A model generated the notes under the pieces. That model saw only the letters and a program-made list of their open reading frames with translations. It did not search any database and was not told the origin of the DNA. A DNA stretch of 64,000 nucleotides from an uncultured Eubacteriales bacterium. Its GTDB lineage: Bacteria; Bacillota; Clostridia; Oscillospirales; Oscillospiraceae. Shown one piece after another: positions 33,349 to 42,317 of the stretch; the first letter of the stretch is position 1; every line of letters begins with the position of its first letter. The translations under genes were made by a program, and so were the position numbers. The stretch is from the NCBI GenBank assembly GCA_949296115.1, contig CASFNR010000009.1, forward strand, positions 30,949 through 94,948, read 5' to 3'.

Positions 33349-35100
33349 ATGGAAAAGATTCTGGATCTGATTACGGAGAAAATGCAGAAGGCCTTCTCCG
33401 ATGCGGGCTACGACCCCGCATTCAGCCGGGTGACGGTGTCCAACCGGCCCGACCTGTGTGAGTACCAGTGCAACGGCGCTCTGGCCGCTGCCAAGCAGTA
33501 CAGGTGCGCCCCCATCCAGATTGCCAAGGCGGTGGCGGAGAAGCTGGACGCCCGGGATTATGACATGGTGGAGGCGGTGATGCCCGGCTTTTTGAATCTG
33601 AAGCTCAGCGGCAGCTTCCTCCAGTCCTACCTGGAGCGGATGCGCACGGCTGAGGACTTCGGCGTGGAGAAAACCGGGACGGGAAAGACCATTGTGGTGG
33701 ACTACGGCGGTCCCAATGTGGCCAAGCCCCTGCACATCGGTCACCTGCGCTCCGCCATCATCGGCGAGAGCCTGAAGCGGCTGTACAAGTTTTATGGCTA
33801 TCACGCCATCGGCGACATTCATCTGGGGGACTGGGGCCTGCAGATGGGCCTGATTATTGCGGAGCTGCAGCGGCGGCAGCCGGAGCTGCCCTATTTCGAC
33901 CCGGACTTCACCGGGGAGTACCCGGCCCAGGCGCCCTTCACCATCTCCGAACTGGAGGAGATTTACCCCACCGCCTCCGCCCGGAAGAAAGAGGATGAAG
34001 CCTTCGCCCAGCAGGCCCACACCGCTACCTTTGAGCTTCAGCAGGGCCGCCGGGGATACCGCGCCCTGTGGCAGCACATTATGAACATCTCCGTGGCGGA
34101 CCTGAAGAAGAACTACGACAACCTGAACGTTTCTTTTGAAAGCTGGCTGGGCGAGTCCGACGCTGATCCCCTGATCCCCGCTATGGTCCAGGACCTGAAG
34201 GACCGGGGCCTGGCGGTGGAGAGCGAAGGCGCCTGGGTCATCCCGGTGGCGGAGGACACGGATAAGAAGGAAGTGCCGCCCTGCATTCTGGTGAAGTCCG
34301 ACGGCTCCGCCATCTACGCCACCACGGACCTGGCCACGCTGATTCAGCGGATGCGGGACTTCCACCCCGATAAAATTCTCTACGTCACCGACAAGCGCCA
34401 GAGCCTGCACTTTGAGCAGGTGTTCCGGGCCGCACGGAAGGCGGGCATCGTGCCGGAAACCACGGCGCTGGAGCACCTGGGCTTCGGCACTATGAACGGC
34501 AAGGACGGCAAGCCCTTCAAGACCCGGGACGGCGGCGTGATGCGGCTGGAACAGCTGGTGAAGGAGATGACTGACTTCGTCCGGGCCAAGGTGGTGGAGA
34601 ACCAGATCGTGGCGGAGGACGCCGTGGAGGACACCACCCGGAAAATCGCCATGGCGGCGCTGAAATACGGGGATCTCAGCAACCAGCCCACCAAGGATTA
34701 TATTTTTGACCTTGACCGGTTTGCTGCCTTTGAAGGAAACACCGGACCCTATATTCTCTACACCATTGTTCGGATCAAGTCCATTCTGGCCAAGTATGGT
34801 GCCTGGGAAAATCTGGAGATTCAGGAACCGGCCAACCCCTTCGCCAAGGACCTGATGATTGCCATTACCAAGTTCGCTCCCGCCCTGGAGGGCGCGCTGG
34901 CCGCCTCGGCGCCCAACCTGATCTGCGCCTACATCTATGAGCTGGCGGGCTGCGTGAACAAGTTCTATCATGAGACCCGGATTCTGGGGGAGGAAGATCA
35001 GAACAAGCAGGCGGGCTATATTGCGCTCATCGGCCTTGCCAAGGACGTGCTGGAACAGTGCATTGACATTCTGGGCTTCTCCGCTCCGGAAAAAATGTAA
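33349..35100 (+). CDS. argS: Arginyl-tRNA synthetase
   Basis: 583 residues, full length. N-terminal Arg-tRNA domain (SRVTVSNRPDLCEYQCNGAL), class I HIGH-type motif GGPNVAKPLHIGHLRSAIIG, a Lys-Phe-Lys-Thr segment (GKPFKTRDGG) in the KMSKS position, and a C-terminal anticodon-binding DALR domain (YILYTIVRIKSIL). It charges tRNA-Arg. It lies between ABC-F and CotH with 20 and 18 bp gaps, so all are probably cotranscribed. I see no T-box upstream. Confidence 0.97.
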   Translation: MEKILDLITEKMQKAFSDAGYDPAFSRVTVSNRPDLCEYQCNGALAAAKQYRCAPIQIAKAVAEKLDARDYDMVEAVMPGFLNLKLSGSFLQSYLERMRTAEDFGVEKTGTGKTIVVDYGGPNVAKPLHIGHLRSAIIGESLKRLYKFYGYHAIGDIHLGDWGLQMGLIIAELQRRQPELPYFDPDFTGEYPAQAPFTISELEEIYPTASARKKEDEAFAQQAHTATFELQQGRRGYRALWQHIMNISVADLKKNYDNLNVSFESWLGESDADPLIPAMVQDLKDRGLAVESEGAWVIPVAEDTDKKEVPPCILVKSDGSAIYATTDLATLIQRMRDFHPDKILYVTDKRQSLHFEQVFRAARKAGIVPETTALEHLGFGTMNGKDGKPFKTRDGGVMRLEQLVKEMTDFVRAKVVENQIVAEDAVEDTTRKIAMAALKYGDLSNQPTKDYIFDLDRFAAFEGNTGPYILYTIVRIKSILAKYGAWENLEIQEPANPFAKDLMIAITKFAPALEGALAASAPNLICAYIYELAGCVNKFYHETRILGEEDQNKQAGYIALIGLAKDVLEQCIDILGFSAPEKM

Positions 35101-35118
35101 AGCAAGGGACGGAACACC

Positions 35119-36921
35119 ATGAAGCACAGAGCCATTGGCATTGGGGTTTCCTGCCTGCTTCTGGCGGCACTGGGGATTTTCTTTTCCTGGGCAAAGGAGG
35201 AAACCGGCGCACCTATGCCGGAGCCTTCCCAGTGGGGCGGATATTACGACCGGCCCTTCGTGCTGGAACTGTCTGCGCCGGAGAACGGAGACATTTACTA
35301 TACTACAGACGGAAGCATTCCTACGGCGGAATCCGCCCGCTACCAGGGTGGCATTGAAATCCATGATCGTTCCCAGGCGACCAATGTCTACTCCACCATT
35401 CAAAATGTGGTGCGGGATTGGCAGAACTACACGCCGGACACCACCCCGGTTCCAAAGGGGACGGTTGTCCGGGCGGTTTTCATCAACGAGCTGGGAATTG
35501 AAAGCGAAGTCCTGACCCAGACCTACTTTGTTGGGATGGACCCCCCGGAGACGGGATATACCCTGTCCCTGGTATTCGAGTATGAGGACCTGTTCGGGGA
35601 TGAAGGAATCTATGTGACGGGAAAAGCCTATGATGACTGGTACCTGTCTGATGGGGACCCGGCCCGGATGCCGGTTCCCAATTATGAGCAGGATCTGGAG
35701 GCGGTTGCCCAGGCCGAACTGATGGACAGCGCCGGAGACGTGATGAATCAGCCGGTGGGACTTCAAATTCAGGGCGCTTCCGCCAGAGGCGCAGCCAAAA
35801 AGCGGTTTACCCTGACCGCCCGGGAGGAGTACAGCGGCAGCCAGACCTTTGACGCCGCGCTCTACGACGGCGTCATCACCCACTCGGTGATGCTGAAGGA
35901 CTGCCTGCCGGAGGCAATTCTCCCGGAACTGGTTGCGGACCGGGATGTGTCGGTGCAGCAGTGCGTTCCGGTTCAGGTGTACCTGAACGGGGAATTCTGG
36001 TACACCAGCTATATGCTGGAACGGTATGACAATCAATATTTTCGCCAGTATTATGAGGTCAATAACCGAATTCTGGTGAAGGACGGAGAAATGGACCAGG
36101 AATCACTGGCAGCCCTGGGGCTGGATGTGTACAGGGAATTCCTCTACTGGGTCCAGAACACGGATTTTTCAGACCCGGAACAGTGGGCGCAGATGCAGCA
36201 GGAGACGGATATTCAGAGCTACATCGACTACCTCGCCATCAACTACTGTATGGGAAATTACGACTTCTATGATGAGCACAATTACGTTCTCTGGCGCAGT
36301 CTCTACCCGGGAAGCGGCGAATACGAGGATATGCGCTGGCGCTGGTGCATTTATGACATCGACGTGATGATCTGGGCGGGTGACGACCCGGGGTTTGACG
36401 ACCATGCGGCGCTGAACCTCTTTACCGATCCGGCGGTTTACGGCATCGCCAATACCAGCCTGTACCGGGCGCTGAAGGGAAACGAGGATTTCTGCCGGCA
36501 GTTTGTCCTGTCCTTTCAGGACATTGTGAACAATAATTTTGCCCCGGAGCGGGTGGAACAGGTGCTGGAGAAGTTCGGCTGTGATTTGGACTGGATGGAC
36601 GGCTTCTTCCGCAGGCATCCGGCCTATGCCCTCAGCCACCTGGCAGAGGAATTTGACCTGACCGGAACCCTGGAAACCGTGAAAATTACGGCCCAGAACC
36701 CAGCCGGGGGCACGGTTACGGTGAATACATCTCAGATTGACTTGTCGGAGGGAACCTGGTCAGGTCAGTATTACACAGACTACCCTATTACTGTGACGGC
36801 TCAGGCCAATCCGGGCTATCGGTTCGCAGGGTGGAAAGGAGATTCCGATGGAACAGAGACGACCATCACGGTCCGCCTGGATGGCGGAGCGGCTCTGGAA
36901 GCCGTTTTCCTTCCGGAGTGA
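35119..36921 (+). CDS. CotH-kinase-domain surface protein
   Basis: 600 residues. An N-terminal hydrophobic signal/anchor (about 5-25) is followed by a chitobiase-like strand (ENGDIYYTTDGSIPTAESAR), then a CotH domain (about 140-520) with LQIQGASARGAAKKRFTLTA and the acidic RWRWCIYDIDVMIWAGDD that supplies metal-binding Asp residues. An InlB-like repeat ends the protein (NPGYRFAGWKGD). CotH kinases phosphorylate serine on spore-coat proteins; many extracytoplasmic homologs are unassigned. It precedes VTC and DUF4956 genes, a recurrent trio. Confidence 0.9.
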   Translation: MKHRAIGIGVSCLLLAALGIFFSWAKEETGAPMPEPSQWGGYYDRPFVLELSAPENGDIYYTTDGSIPTAESARYQGGIEIHDRSQATNVYSTIQNVVRDWQNYTPDTTPVPKGTVVRAVFINELGIESEVLTQTYFVGMDPPETGYTLSLVFEYEDLFGDEGIYVTGKAYDDWYLSDGDPARMPVPNYEQDLEAVAQAELMDSAGDVMNQPVGLQIQGASARGAAKKRFTLTAREEYSGSQTFDAALYDGVITHSVMLKDCLPEAILPELVADRDVSVQQCVPVQVYLNGEFWYTSYMLERYDNQYFRQYYEVNNRILVKDGEMDQESLAALGLDVYREFLYWVQNTDFSDPEQWAQMQQETDIQSYIDYLAINYCMGNYDFYDEHNYVLWRSLYPGSGEYEDMRWRWCIYDIDVMIWAGDDPGFDDHAALNLFTDPAVYGIANTSLYRALKGNEDFCRQFVLSFQDIVNNNFAPERVEQVLEKFGCDLDWMDGFFRRHPAYALSHLAEEFDLTGTLETVKITAQNPAGGTVTVNTSQIDLSEGTWSGQYYTDYPITVTAQANPGYRFAGWKGDSDGTETTITVRLDGGAALEAVFLPE

Positions 36922-36928
36922 GGAACCC

Positions 36929-37639
36929 GTGCTGCCAGCGGGAGAGGAGCGGTTTCGAAACGAGCTGAAATATGTTTGCTCAGAGGGAGAACTGCAGCAG
37001 ATTTTAGCCAGGATTCGCCCGCTGTGCCGTCCGGACAGCCATGCCGGACCCAATGGTGTGTACAGCATCCGCAGCGTCTATTTCGACGACCGGGACAACA
37101 CCTGCTTTTTTGAAAACGAGAATGGCGTGGATCCCCGGGAAAAGTTTCGCATCCGGATTTACAACGGCTCCGATGACCGGGTTACGCTGGAATGCAAGCG
37201 AAAAGAGCGGGCCATGACCCACAAGGCCAGCTGCCCCCTGACCCGGGCACGCTGTGAGGAGATCCTGGCGGGGGAATGCGCCTGGCATCCGGAGGACCCG
37301 CCGCTGCTGCGAAAATTTTATGCCCAGTGCGCCCAGGACTGCCTGCGGCCAAAGGTAATCGTGGCTTATGAACGAACCCCTTTCGTGTATCCGGCGGGAA
37401 ATGTCCGGATTACCTTTGACCGGAACATCGGAAGCACCGCTGACATTGGATGCTTTTTCCAGCCTTATCTGCCGCTTCGGCCGGTGATGCCCACAGGGCG
37501 GCATGTGCTGGAGGTAAAGTATGACCAGTTCCTGCCGGAATTTCTGTATTCCGTGATGAACCTGGGGAGCTTGCGGCAGAGCGCCTTTTCCAAATACTAT
37601 CTGTGCCGGAAATTTACTGTAGGGAGAGAGGAAACATGA
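36929..37639 (+). CDS. VTC-domain protein (putative polyphosphate polymerase)
   Basis: 236 residues if it starts at GTG 36929. VTC-domain blocks: RNELKYVCSEGELQQIL, YSIRSVYFDD, KFRIRIYNGS, VTLECKRKERAMTHK, VIVAYERTPFVY, RITFDRNIGS and HVLEVKYDQFLPEF. In yeast Vtc4 these basic strands polymerise ATP phosphate into polyphosphate; bacterial members are mostly inferred. Alternative start: ATG 36848 has a perfect AAAGGAG, but that RBS overlaps conserved GWKGD codons of cotH and would give a 74-bp overlap. The stop overlaps the next start (ATGA). Confidence 0.88.
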   Translation: MLPAGEERFRNELKYVCSEGELQQILARIRPLCRPDSHAGPNGVYSIRSVYFDDRDNTCFFENENGVDPREKFRIRIYNGSDDRVTLECKRKERAMTHKASCPLTRARCEEILAGECAWHPEDPPLLRKFYAQCAQDCLRPKVIVAYERTPFVYPAGNVRITFDRNIGSTADIGCFFQPYLPLRPVMPTGRHVLEVKYDQFLPEFLYSVMNLGSLRQSAFSKYYLCRKFTVGREET

Positions 37640-38307
37640 GCATACAAGACATTCTGAAGAAATCCTTTTTGAGTCAGTTTGACTCAGACCTGTCCACCAC
37701 TTCCATTCTGCTGACGCTGCTGGTGGCGGCGGTGATAGGCATTTACATTTTTGTGATCTACCGGATGGTCTGCCGGAAGGCGTTTTATTCCAAATCCTTT
37801 GCCATCTCCCTGCCGGTGATTGCCATGATTACGGCATCCATCATCATCTCCATTCAGTCCAATGCGGTGATTTCCCTGGGCATGGTGGGCGCACTGTCCA
37901 TTGTCCGGTTCCGGACGGCGGTGAAGGAGCCTATGGATCTGGCGTTCCTGTTCTGGACGATTTCCGTGGGCATCATCTGCGGGGCCTCCCTGTATGAACT
38001 GGCGCTGGAGGCTTCCCTGCTGATAACCATTGTCATGCTGGGGCTGCATTTTGTGCCCAACGCCCGCCCGGCGCTCCTGCTGCTGGTAAATGGCCGGGAC
38101 CCGAAAATTCAGGAGCCGCTGAACGAGGTGCTGAAAGCCAATACCAGCTTCTACAAGGTGAAATCCCGGAACCGGACGGCGGAGGGCATTGACCTGATTG
38201 TGGAACTGAAAACCGCCGGGGAGGAGGCCCTTCTGGAGCAGGTGCTGGCCATCCCCCAGGTTGCCTCTGCGACACTGATGACCCACGATGGTGAAATTAC
38301 ATATTGA
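37636..38307 (+). CDS. DUF4956 membrane protein
   Basis: 223 residues from ATG 37636, sharing ATGA with the VTC stop. Four membrane helices in the first 140 residues with the conserved LGMVGALSIVRFRTAVKEP block of DUF4956, then a cytoplasmic alpha/beta domain of about 80 residues (DLIVELKTAGEEALLEQVLA). DUF4956 commonly accompanies VTC-domain and CotH genes, so it may form the membrane part of that machine. The exact role is unknown. The operon terminator follows at 38321. Confidence 0.9.
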   Translation: MSIQDILKKSFLSQFDSDLSTTSILLTLLVAAVIGIYIFVIYRMVCRKAFYSKSFAISLPVIAMITASIIISIQSNAVISLGMVGALSIVRFRTAVKEPMDLAFLFWTISVGIICGASLYELALEASLLITIVMLGLHFVPNARPALLLLVNGRDPKIQEPLNEVLKANTSFYKVKSRNRTAEGIDLIVELKTAGEEALLEQVLAIPQVASATLMTHDGEITY

Positions 38308-38320
38308 GGGTAAAAATACT

Positions 38321-38353
38321 GCCCGGCAGTTCAATTAAGCTGAACTGCCGGGC
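38321..38353. terminator. Terminator of the CotH/VTC/DUF4956 operon
   Basis: Perfect 13-bp stem GCCCGGCAGTTCA/TGAACTGCCGGGC, 7-nt loop; serves both convergent operons. Confidence 0.85.
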
Positions 38354-38361
38354 GCTTTCGT

Positions 38362-40128
38362 TTACGGCTTCATCGCTTCCAGAGCCAGGGCGTTCTGGGT
38401 TGTGTACAGCTGGGCGTAAATTCCGCCCCGGGCCAACAGCTCCTCGTGGGTGCCGCACTCGGTGATAACACCGTCGGCGATGGAGACAATCCGGTGAGCG
38501 CTGCGGATGGTGCTCAGCCGGTGGGCGATGATCAGGGTGGTGCGGCCCTGGGCCAGGGCGTCGAAGGCCCGCTGGATTTTCGCCTCGGTGACGGAATCCA
38601 GGGCAGAGGTGGCTTCATCCAGAATCAGAATGGGAGGATTCTTCAGGAAAATCCGGGCGATGGCAATGCGCTGCTTCTGCCCGCCGGAGAGAAGGGTTCC
38701 CCGCTCTCCCACATAGGTCTGGAAGCCGTCAGGCATGGCCTGAATGTCATCGTAGATTTCTGCCTTTTTCGCCGCTTCCACCACCTCTTCCATGGTGGCG
38801 CCGGGCTTGCCGTAGCGGATATTCTCCAGAATGGTGTCGGCGAACAGGAATACATCCTGCTGCACAATGCCGATATTTTCGTGGAGACTGCGCTGGGCGG
38901 CCTTGCGGATGTCCAGACCATCGATGGCGATGGTGCCGGAGGAGACGTCATAGAACCGGGGAATCAGCTGGCACAGGGTGGATTTTCCGCCGCCGGAGGG
39001 ACCCACAATGGCCACGGTTTCCCCGGGGTTGATGGTCAGGGATACGTCATGGAGCACGTCCAGGTCCCCGCCGTAGGCGAAGGACACTTTGTCCACGGTG
39101 ATTTCTCCCTTGGCCTGCCCCAGACTCCGGGCGTCCGGGGCGTCCTGGATGGTGGGCTCCATGGCCATCACGGAAACAAACCGCTTCAGTCCGGCGAAGC
39201 CGTTGGCAAACATCTCCGAGAAGCTGCTGAGCTTGCGCATGGGGTTGACAAAGGACGCAATGTACAGGTTGAAGGTAATCAGGTCCCGGTAGTCCATCTG
39301 GCCCTTCATCACATAGTAGCCGCCGAATCCGATGACCACCACATTCAAACTGCACAGGAAGAACTCCACACTGCTGTTGAACATACCCATGGCCTTGTGG
39401 AACTGCCGTTTGGAGGTCTTGTAGATTTCATTGGCGGCGTTGAACCGGGCCCGCTCCACGTCCTCGTTGCCGAAGGCCTTGGCGGTACGGATGCCGGAGA
39501 GACTGCTTTCAATCTCCTGGTTGATGTGCCCGGTTTTTTCTTTGGCAGCGGCGGAGGCCCGGCCCATCCGGGTGCGCATGGTCATCACCACCACCAGGAA
39601 AATGGGAATCATGGTTGCCACCATAACGGCCAGCTCCCAGCGGATGGAGACCATCACCGCCAGGGCGCCGCAGATGGTGAGGATGGAGGTGAGCAGATCC
39701 TCCGGGCCGTGGTGGGCCAGTTCCGTCAGTTCGAACAGGTCGCTGGTGAGACGGGCCATCAGCTTGCCGGTCCGGTTCTGGTCGTAAAAGTCAAAGCTCA
39801 GATCCTGCATGTGGCTGAACAGGTCTTGACGGATGTCTGCTTCCACCCGGATGCCGAAGGTATGGCCGTAATAGCACACGATAAAATTCAGGCAGGAGCG
39901 GAGCACATAGCTGAGAATCACCGCCGCCATAATCAGGAAGAAGGTCCGGAACATCTGATTGGGCAGCAGGTCGTACAGGGCGGTGCGGGTCACCAGGGGA
40001 AAGGCCAGGTCGATGGCTGCAATTCCAACGGCGCACAGCACGTCGATGGCGAACAGTTTCTTGTGGTTGCCGAAGTAATGCAGAAAAATAAGTAGGGGCG
40101 AGCGTTTCTGATAATCTTGGGTAGTCAT
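38362..40128 (-). CDS. ABC exporter, fused permease-ATPase
   Basis: 588 residues from ATG 40128, RBS AGGAGG 9 nt upstream. Six-helix ABC membrane domain (about 15-310), then an ATPase with Walker A GPSGGGKST, signature [16 protein letters not shown], Walker B ILILDEATSALD and H-loop IIAHRLST. MsbA/LmrA-type half-transporter that acts as a dimer; as a single gene it probably homodimerises. The substrate (lipid, drug or peptide) is not evident. Confidence 0.94.
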   Translation of the reverse strand: MTTQDYQKRSPLLIFLHYFGNHKKLFAIDVLCAVGIAAIDLAFPLVTRTALYDLLPNQMFRTFFLIMAAVILSYVLRSCLNFIVCYYGHTFGIRVEADIRQDLFSHMQDLSFDFYDQNRTGKLMARLTSDLFELTELAHHGPEDLLTSILTICGALAVMVSIRWELAVMVATMIPIFLVVVMTMRTRMGRASAAAKEKTGHINQEIESSLSGIRTAKAFGNEDVERARFNAANEIYKTSKRQFHKAMGMFNSSVEFFLCSLNVVVIGFGGYYVMKGQMDYRDLITFNLYIASFVNPMRKLSSFSEMFANGFAGLKRFVSVMAMEPTIQDAPDARSLGQAKGEITVDKVSFAYGGDLDVLHDVSLTINPGETVAIVGPSGGGKSTLCQLIPRFYDVSSGTIAIDGLDIRKAAQRSLHENIGIVQQDVFLFADTILENIRYGKPGATMEEVVEAAKKAEIYDDIQAMPDGFQTYVGERGTLLSGGQKQRIAIARIFLKNPPILILDEATSALDSVTEAKIQRAFDALAQGRTTLIIAHRLSTIRSAHRIVSIADGVITECGTHEELLARGGIYAQLYTTQNALALEAMKP

Positions 40129-40155
40129 AATTTCGATCCTCCTGTTTCTTCCCCT

Positions 40156-40183
40156 ATTATACAGGAATCGAAAAAAGATGCAA
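40156..40183 (-). promoter_or_regulatory. Promoter of the ABC exporter
   Basis: TTGCAT (40178-40183), 16 bp, TATAAT (40156-40161). Confidence 0.7.
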
Positions 40184-40193
40184 CTGTCCGCCG

Positions 40194-40221
40194 TTGAAAA
40201 ATATGGGAAATGTGGTATACT
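40194..40221 (+). promoter_or_regulatory. Promoter of the pseudouridine synthase gene
   Basis: TTGAAA (40194-40199), 16 bp, TATACT (40216-40221). Confidence 0.7.
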
Positions 40222-40248
40222 GCCAGCAGAAGGAAAGGGGGAAGCATT

Positions 40249-40836
40249 TTGGACATTCTCTATTCGGACCGGGAAATCGCGGTGTGCGTCAAACCGGTGG
40301 GACTGGATGCGGAACAGGAGGTACCCCAGGCACTGACGGAGCAGCTGGGCGGGACGTTTTACCCGGTTCACCGGCTGGACCTGAATGTGGGCGGCGTGAT
40401 GATCTATGCCCGGACCCGGCAGGCTGCGGCAGAACTGTCCCGGGCGGTACAGGAGGGGACCATGGTCAAGGAATATGTGGCCCTGGTCCATGGCTGTCCG
40501 GCGGAAACCGGGGACTGGGAGGACCTGCTGTGGAAGGACGCCCGGCGGAACAAGGTGTTTGTGGTAAACCGGGTCCGGGGCGGGGTAAAGAAAGCCAGAC
40601 TGGAATACACCTGCCTGGAACGGCGGGAGCATACCAGCCTGGTTCGGGTCCGGCTGCACACTGGCCGGAGCCATCAGATCCGGGTTCAGTTTGCCAGCCG
40701 GGGCTTCCCTCTGGTGGGGGACCATAAATACGGGGCCAGGGATGATGCCCCGGCCCCCATGCTGTTTTCTTTCAGGATTACGCTGCCCTGGCGGGGAAGG
40801 ACCCGGTCCTGGGAACGGCTGCCCGATTGGGCGTAG
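40249..40836 (+). CDS. RluA-family pseudouridine synthase
   Basis: 195 residues from TTG 40249, which follows GAAAGGGGG by 7 nt; no ATG in frame has an RBS. The catalytic motif VHRLDLNVGGVMIYA contains Asp44, and the C-terminal KARLEYTCLE and LHTGRSHQIRVQFASRG blocks fit the RluA group. No S4 domain. Short members modify rRNA or tRNA uridines, but the site cannot be predicted. Its stop is 3 bp from the convergent MATE gene with no terminator visible between them. Confidence 0.9.
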   Translation: MDILYSDREIAVCVKPVGLDAEQEVPQALTEQLGGTFYPVHRLDLNVGGVMIYARTRQAAAELSRAVQEGTMVKEYVALVHGCPAETGDWEDLLWKDARRNKVFVVNRVRGGVKKARLEYTCLERREHTSLVRVRLHTGRSHQIRVQFASRGFPLVGDHKYGARDDAPAPMLFSFRITLPWRGRTRSWERLPDWA

Positions 40837-40839
40837 AAA

Positions 40840-42186
40840 TCATTGGGTGACGTACTTGCTCTGCCACTTTCCGGAGAGAATCCGGGGCAGGAAGAAGCTG
40901 ACCCGGCAGACCCAGTCCAGAATCATGGCAATCCAGACGCCAATGGCGCCCATCTGAAGGGAAACACACAGAATCCAGGAACCAACCACCCGGAAGGTAA
41001 CCATGGACCCTACTCCAACCCACATGGTGAATTTCACGTCGTTGGCGGCCCGCAGGGCGTTGGGCAGGACGAAGGAGGTGGGCCAGAGCACAATGGCGCA
41101 GCCGCTGTGAATCAGAATCAGCGTCCGGGCCAGGGCAATGGTTTCCGGCGTCAGAGAACTGTACAGGCCGATCAGCTGGTTGACAAACAGAATCAGCAGT
41201 GCATTGCTGATGCCCAGCAGCGCATAGGTCCAGCCCATCAGCTTTTTGATGTAGAATTTGGACTGCTCCGGGTCCCCGGCGCCGACACTCTGGCCAACCA
41301 CGGTGACCATGGCCAGGCCCATGGCCTGCCCGATGACAATGCCCACGCTGTCTAGGGTGTTGGCTACCGCATTGGCGGAGGTCTGGGTGGTGCCGAAGAG
41401 GGCAATCATGCTGACCACCACCAGCCGTCCCAGCTGGAAGATGCTGTTTTCGCAGGCGGAGGGAACGCCGATGCGCAGAATGCTGCGCATCATATCCCGG
41501 TCCACATGGAACAGCCACTGCCGCTGCAAATGAAGATCCTGCTTCTTCTGGGCGGCCAGGGTCAGAATGACAGCGGCGGCAACCGCCCGGGAAACCAGGG
41601 TGGGGATGGCCACGCCGGCAACCCCCATCTTCAGCACGAAGATGCACAGGGCGTTGCCCACCACGTTGATGAGGTTCATCAGCAGGCTGACCTGCATGGA
41701 AACCTTGCTGTTGCCGGTGCTGCGGAAAACAGCAGCCCCTGCGTTATACAGAGCGATGAAGGGAAAGGACAGGGCGGTAATCCGCAGATAAATCAGCCCG
41801 GCGTCCATCACCGCCTGATCGATGCTGCCGAAGAACAACTTCAGCAGGCCGTTTGCGAAGATTACACACAAAATCGCTGCCACGGTACCCAGAACTGCCG
41901 CCATGATTACCAGCTGGCCGGCGCTTTTCCGGGCTTTTTCCATCTGCCTTGCGCCGAGGAACTGGCTGGTGACCACGGCGCCGCCGGTAGCCAGGGCGGC
42001 AAACAGAATCAGAATCACGGCGTTGATCATGTCCACCAAAGACACGCCGGAGATGGCGGCTTCTCCCACGGAGGAGACCATGACGCCGTCGCACATGCCT
42101 ACCAGAATTGTCAGCCCCTGCTCGATTACCAGGGGGATAATCAGCCGGATTAACCGCTGATTGGAAAACAGTCGCTGCTGCTCCAT
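40840..42186 (-). CDS. MATE-family efflux transporter
   Basis: 448 residues, about twelve membrane helices in two repeated halves. MATE features: LIRLIIPLVIEQGLTILVGM at the start, VDMINAVILILFAALATGGA, GAAVFRSTGNSKVSMQ, and the second-half VVGQSVGAGDPEQSKFYIKK. Such proteins export cationic drugs or metabolites in exchange for Na+ or H+. Single gene with its own promoter at 42219-42247. Confidence 0.94.
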   Translation of the reverse strand: MEQQRLFSNQRLIRLIIPLVIEQGLTILVGMCDGVMVSSVGEAAISGVSLVDMINAVILILFAALATGGAVVTSQFLGARQMEKARKSAGQLVIMAAVLGTVAAILCVIFANGLLKLFFGSIDQAVMDAGLIYLRITALSFPFIALYNAGAAVFRSTGNSKVSMQVSLLMNLINVVGNALCIFVLKMGVAGVAIPTLVSRAVAAAVILTLAAQKKQDLHLQRQWLFHVDRDMMRSILRIGVPSACENSIFQLGRLVVVSMIALFGTTQTSANAVANTLDSVGIVIGQAMGLAMVTVVGQSVGAGDPEQSKFYIKKLMGWTYALLGISNALLILFVNQLIGLYSSLTPETIALARTLILIHSGCAIVLWPTSFVLPNALRAANDVKFTMWVGVGSMVTFRVVGSWILCVSLQMGAIGVWIAMILDWVCRVSFFLPRILSGKWQSKYVTQ

Positions 42187-42218
42187 TTCTGCACCCTCTC
42201 TTTTTTACCATTTCTTAT

Positions 42219-42247
42219 ACTATACCACCGGCAGGAAAAATTTGCAA
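42219..42247 (-). promoter_or_regulatory. Promoter of the MATE gene
   Basis: TTGCAA (42242-42247), 17 bp, TATAGT (42219-42224). Confidence 0.7.
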
Positions 42248-42282
42248 CCGGTACGCAGATACGGGACAGAAGGGAGCAGAAC

Positions 42283-42310
42283 GCCCCCGGCTTGTTGAAA
42301 GCCGGGGGCA
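42283..42310 (-). terminator. Hairpin after the Na/Pi symporter gene
   Basis: GCCCCCGGCTT/AAGCCGGGGGC with a 5-6 nt loop; weak T-tract leftward. Confidence 0.65.
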
Positions 42311-42317
42311 TCTGACG

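Noticed and set aside
33292-36036. 914-codon frame on the minus strand opposite argS and cotH
   Set aside because: Antisense shadow: argS and CotH motifs are clear on the + strand, while this frame has no recognisable domain or RBS.
36848-36928. ATG 36848 with perfect AAAGGAG as start of the VTC gene
   Set aside because: The apparent RBS falls on codons of the conserved GWKGD motif of cotH and would force a 74-bp overlap; the extra N-terminus is not VTC-like. Kept only as an alternative start.
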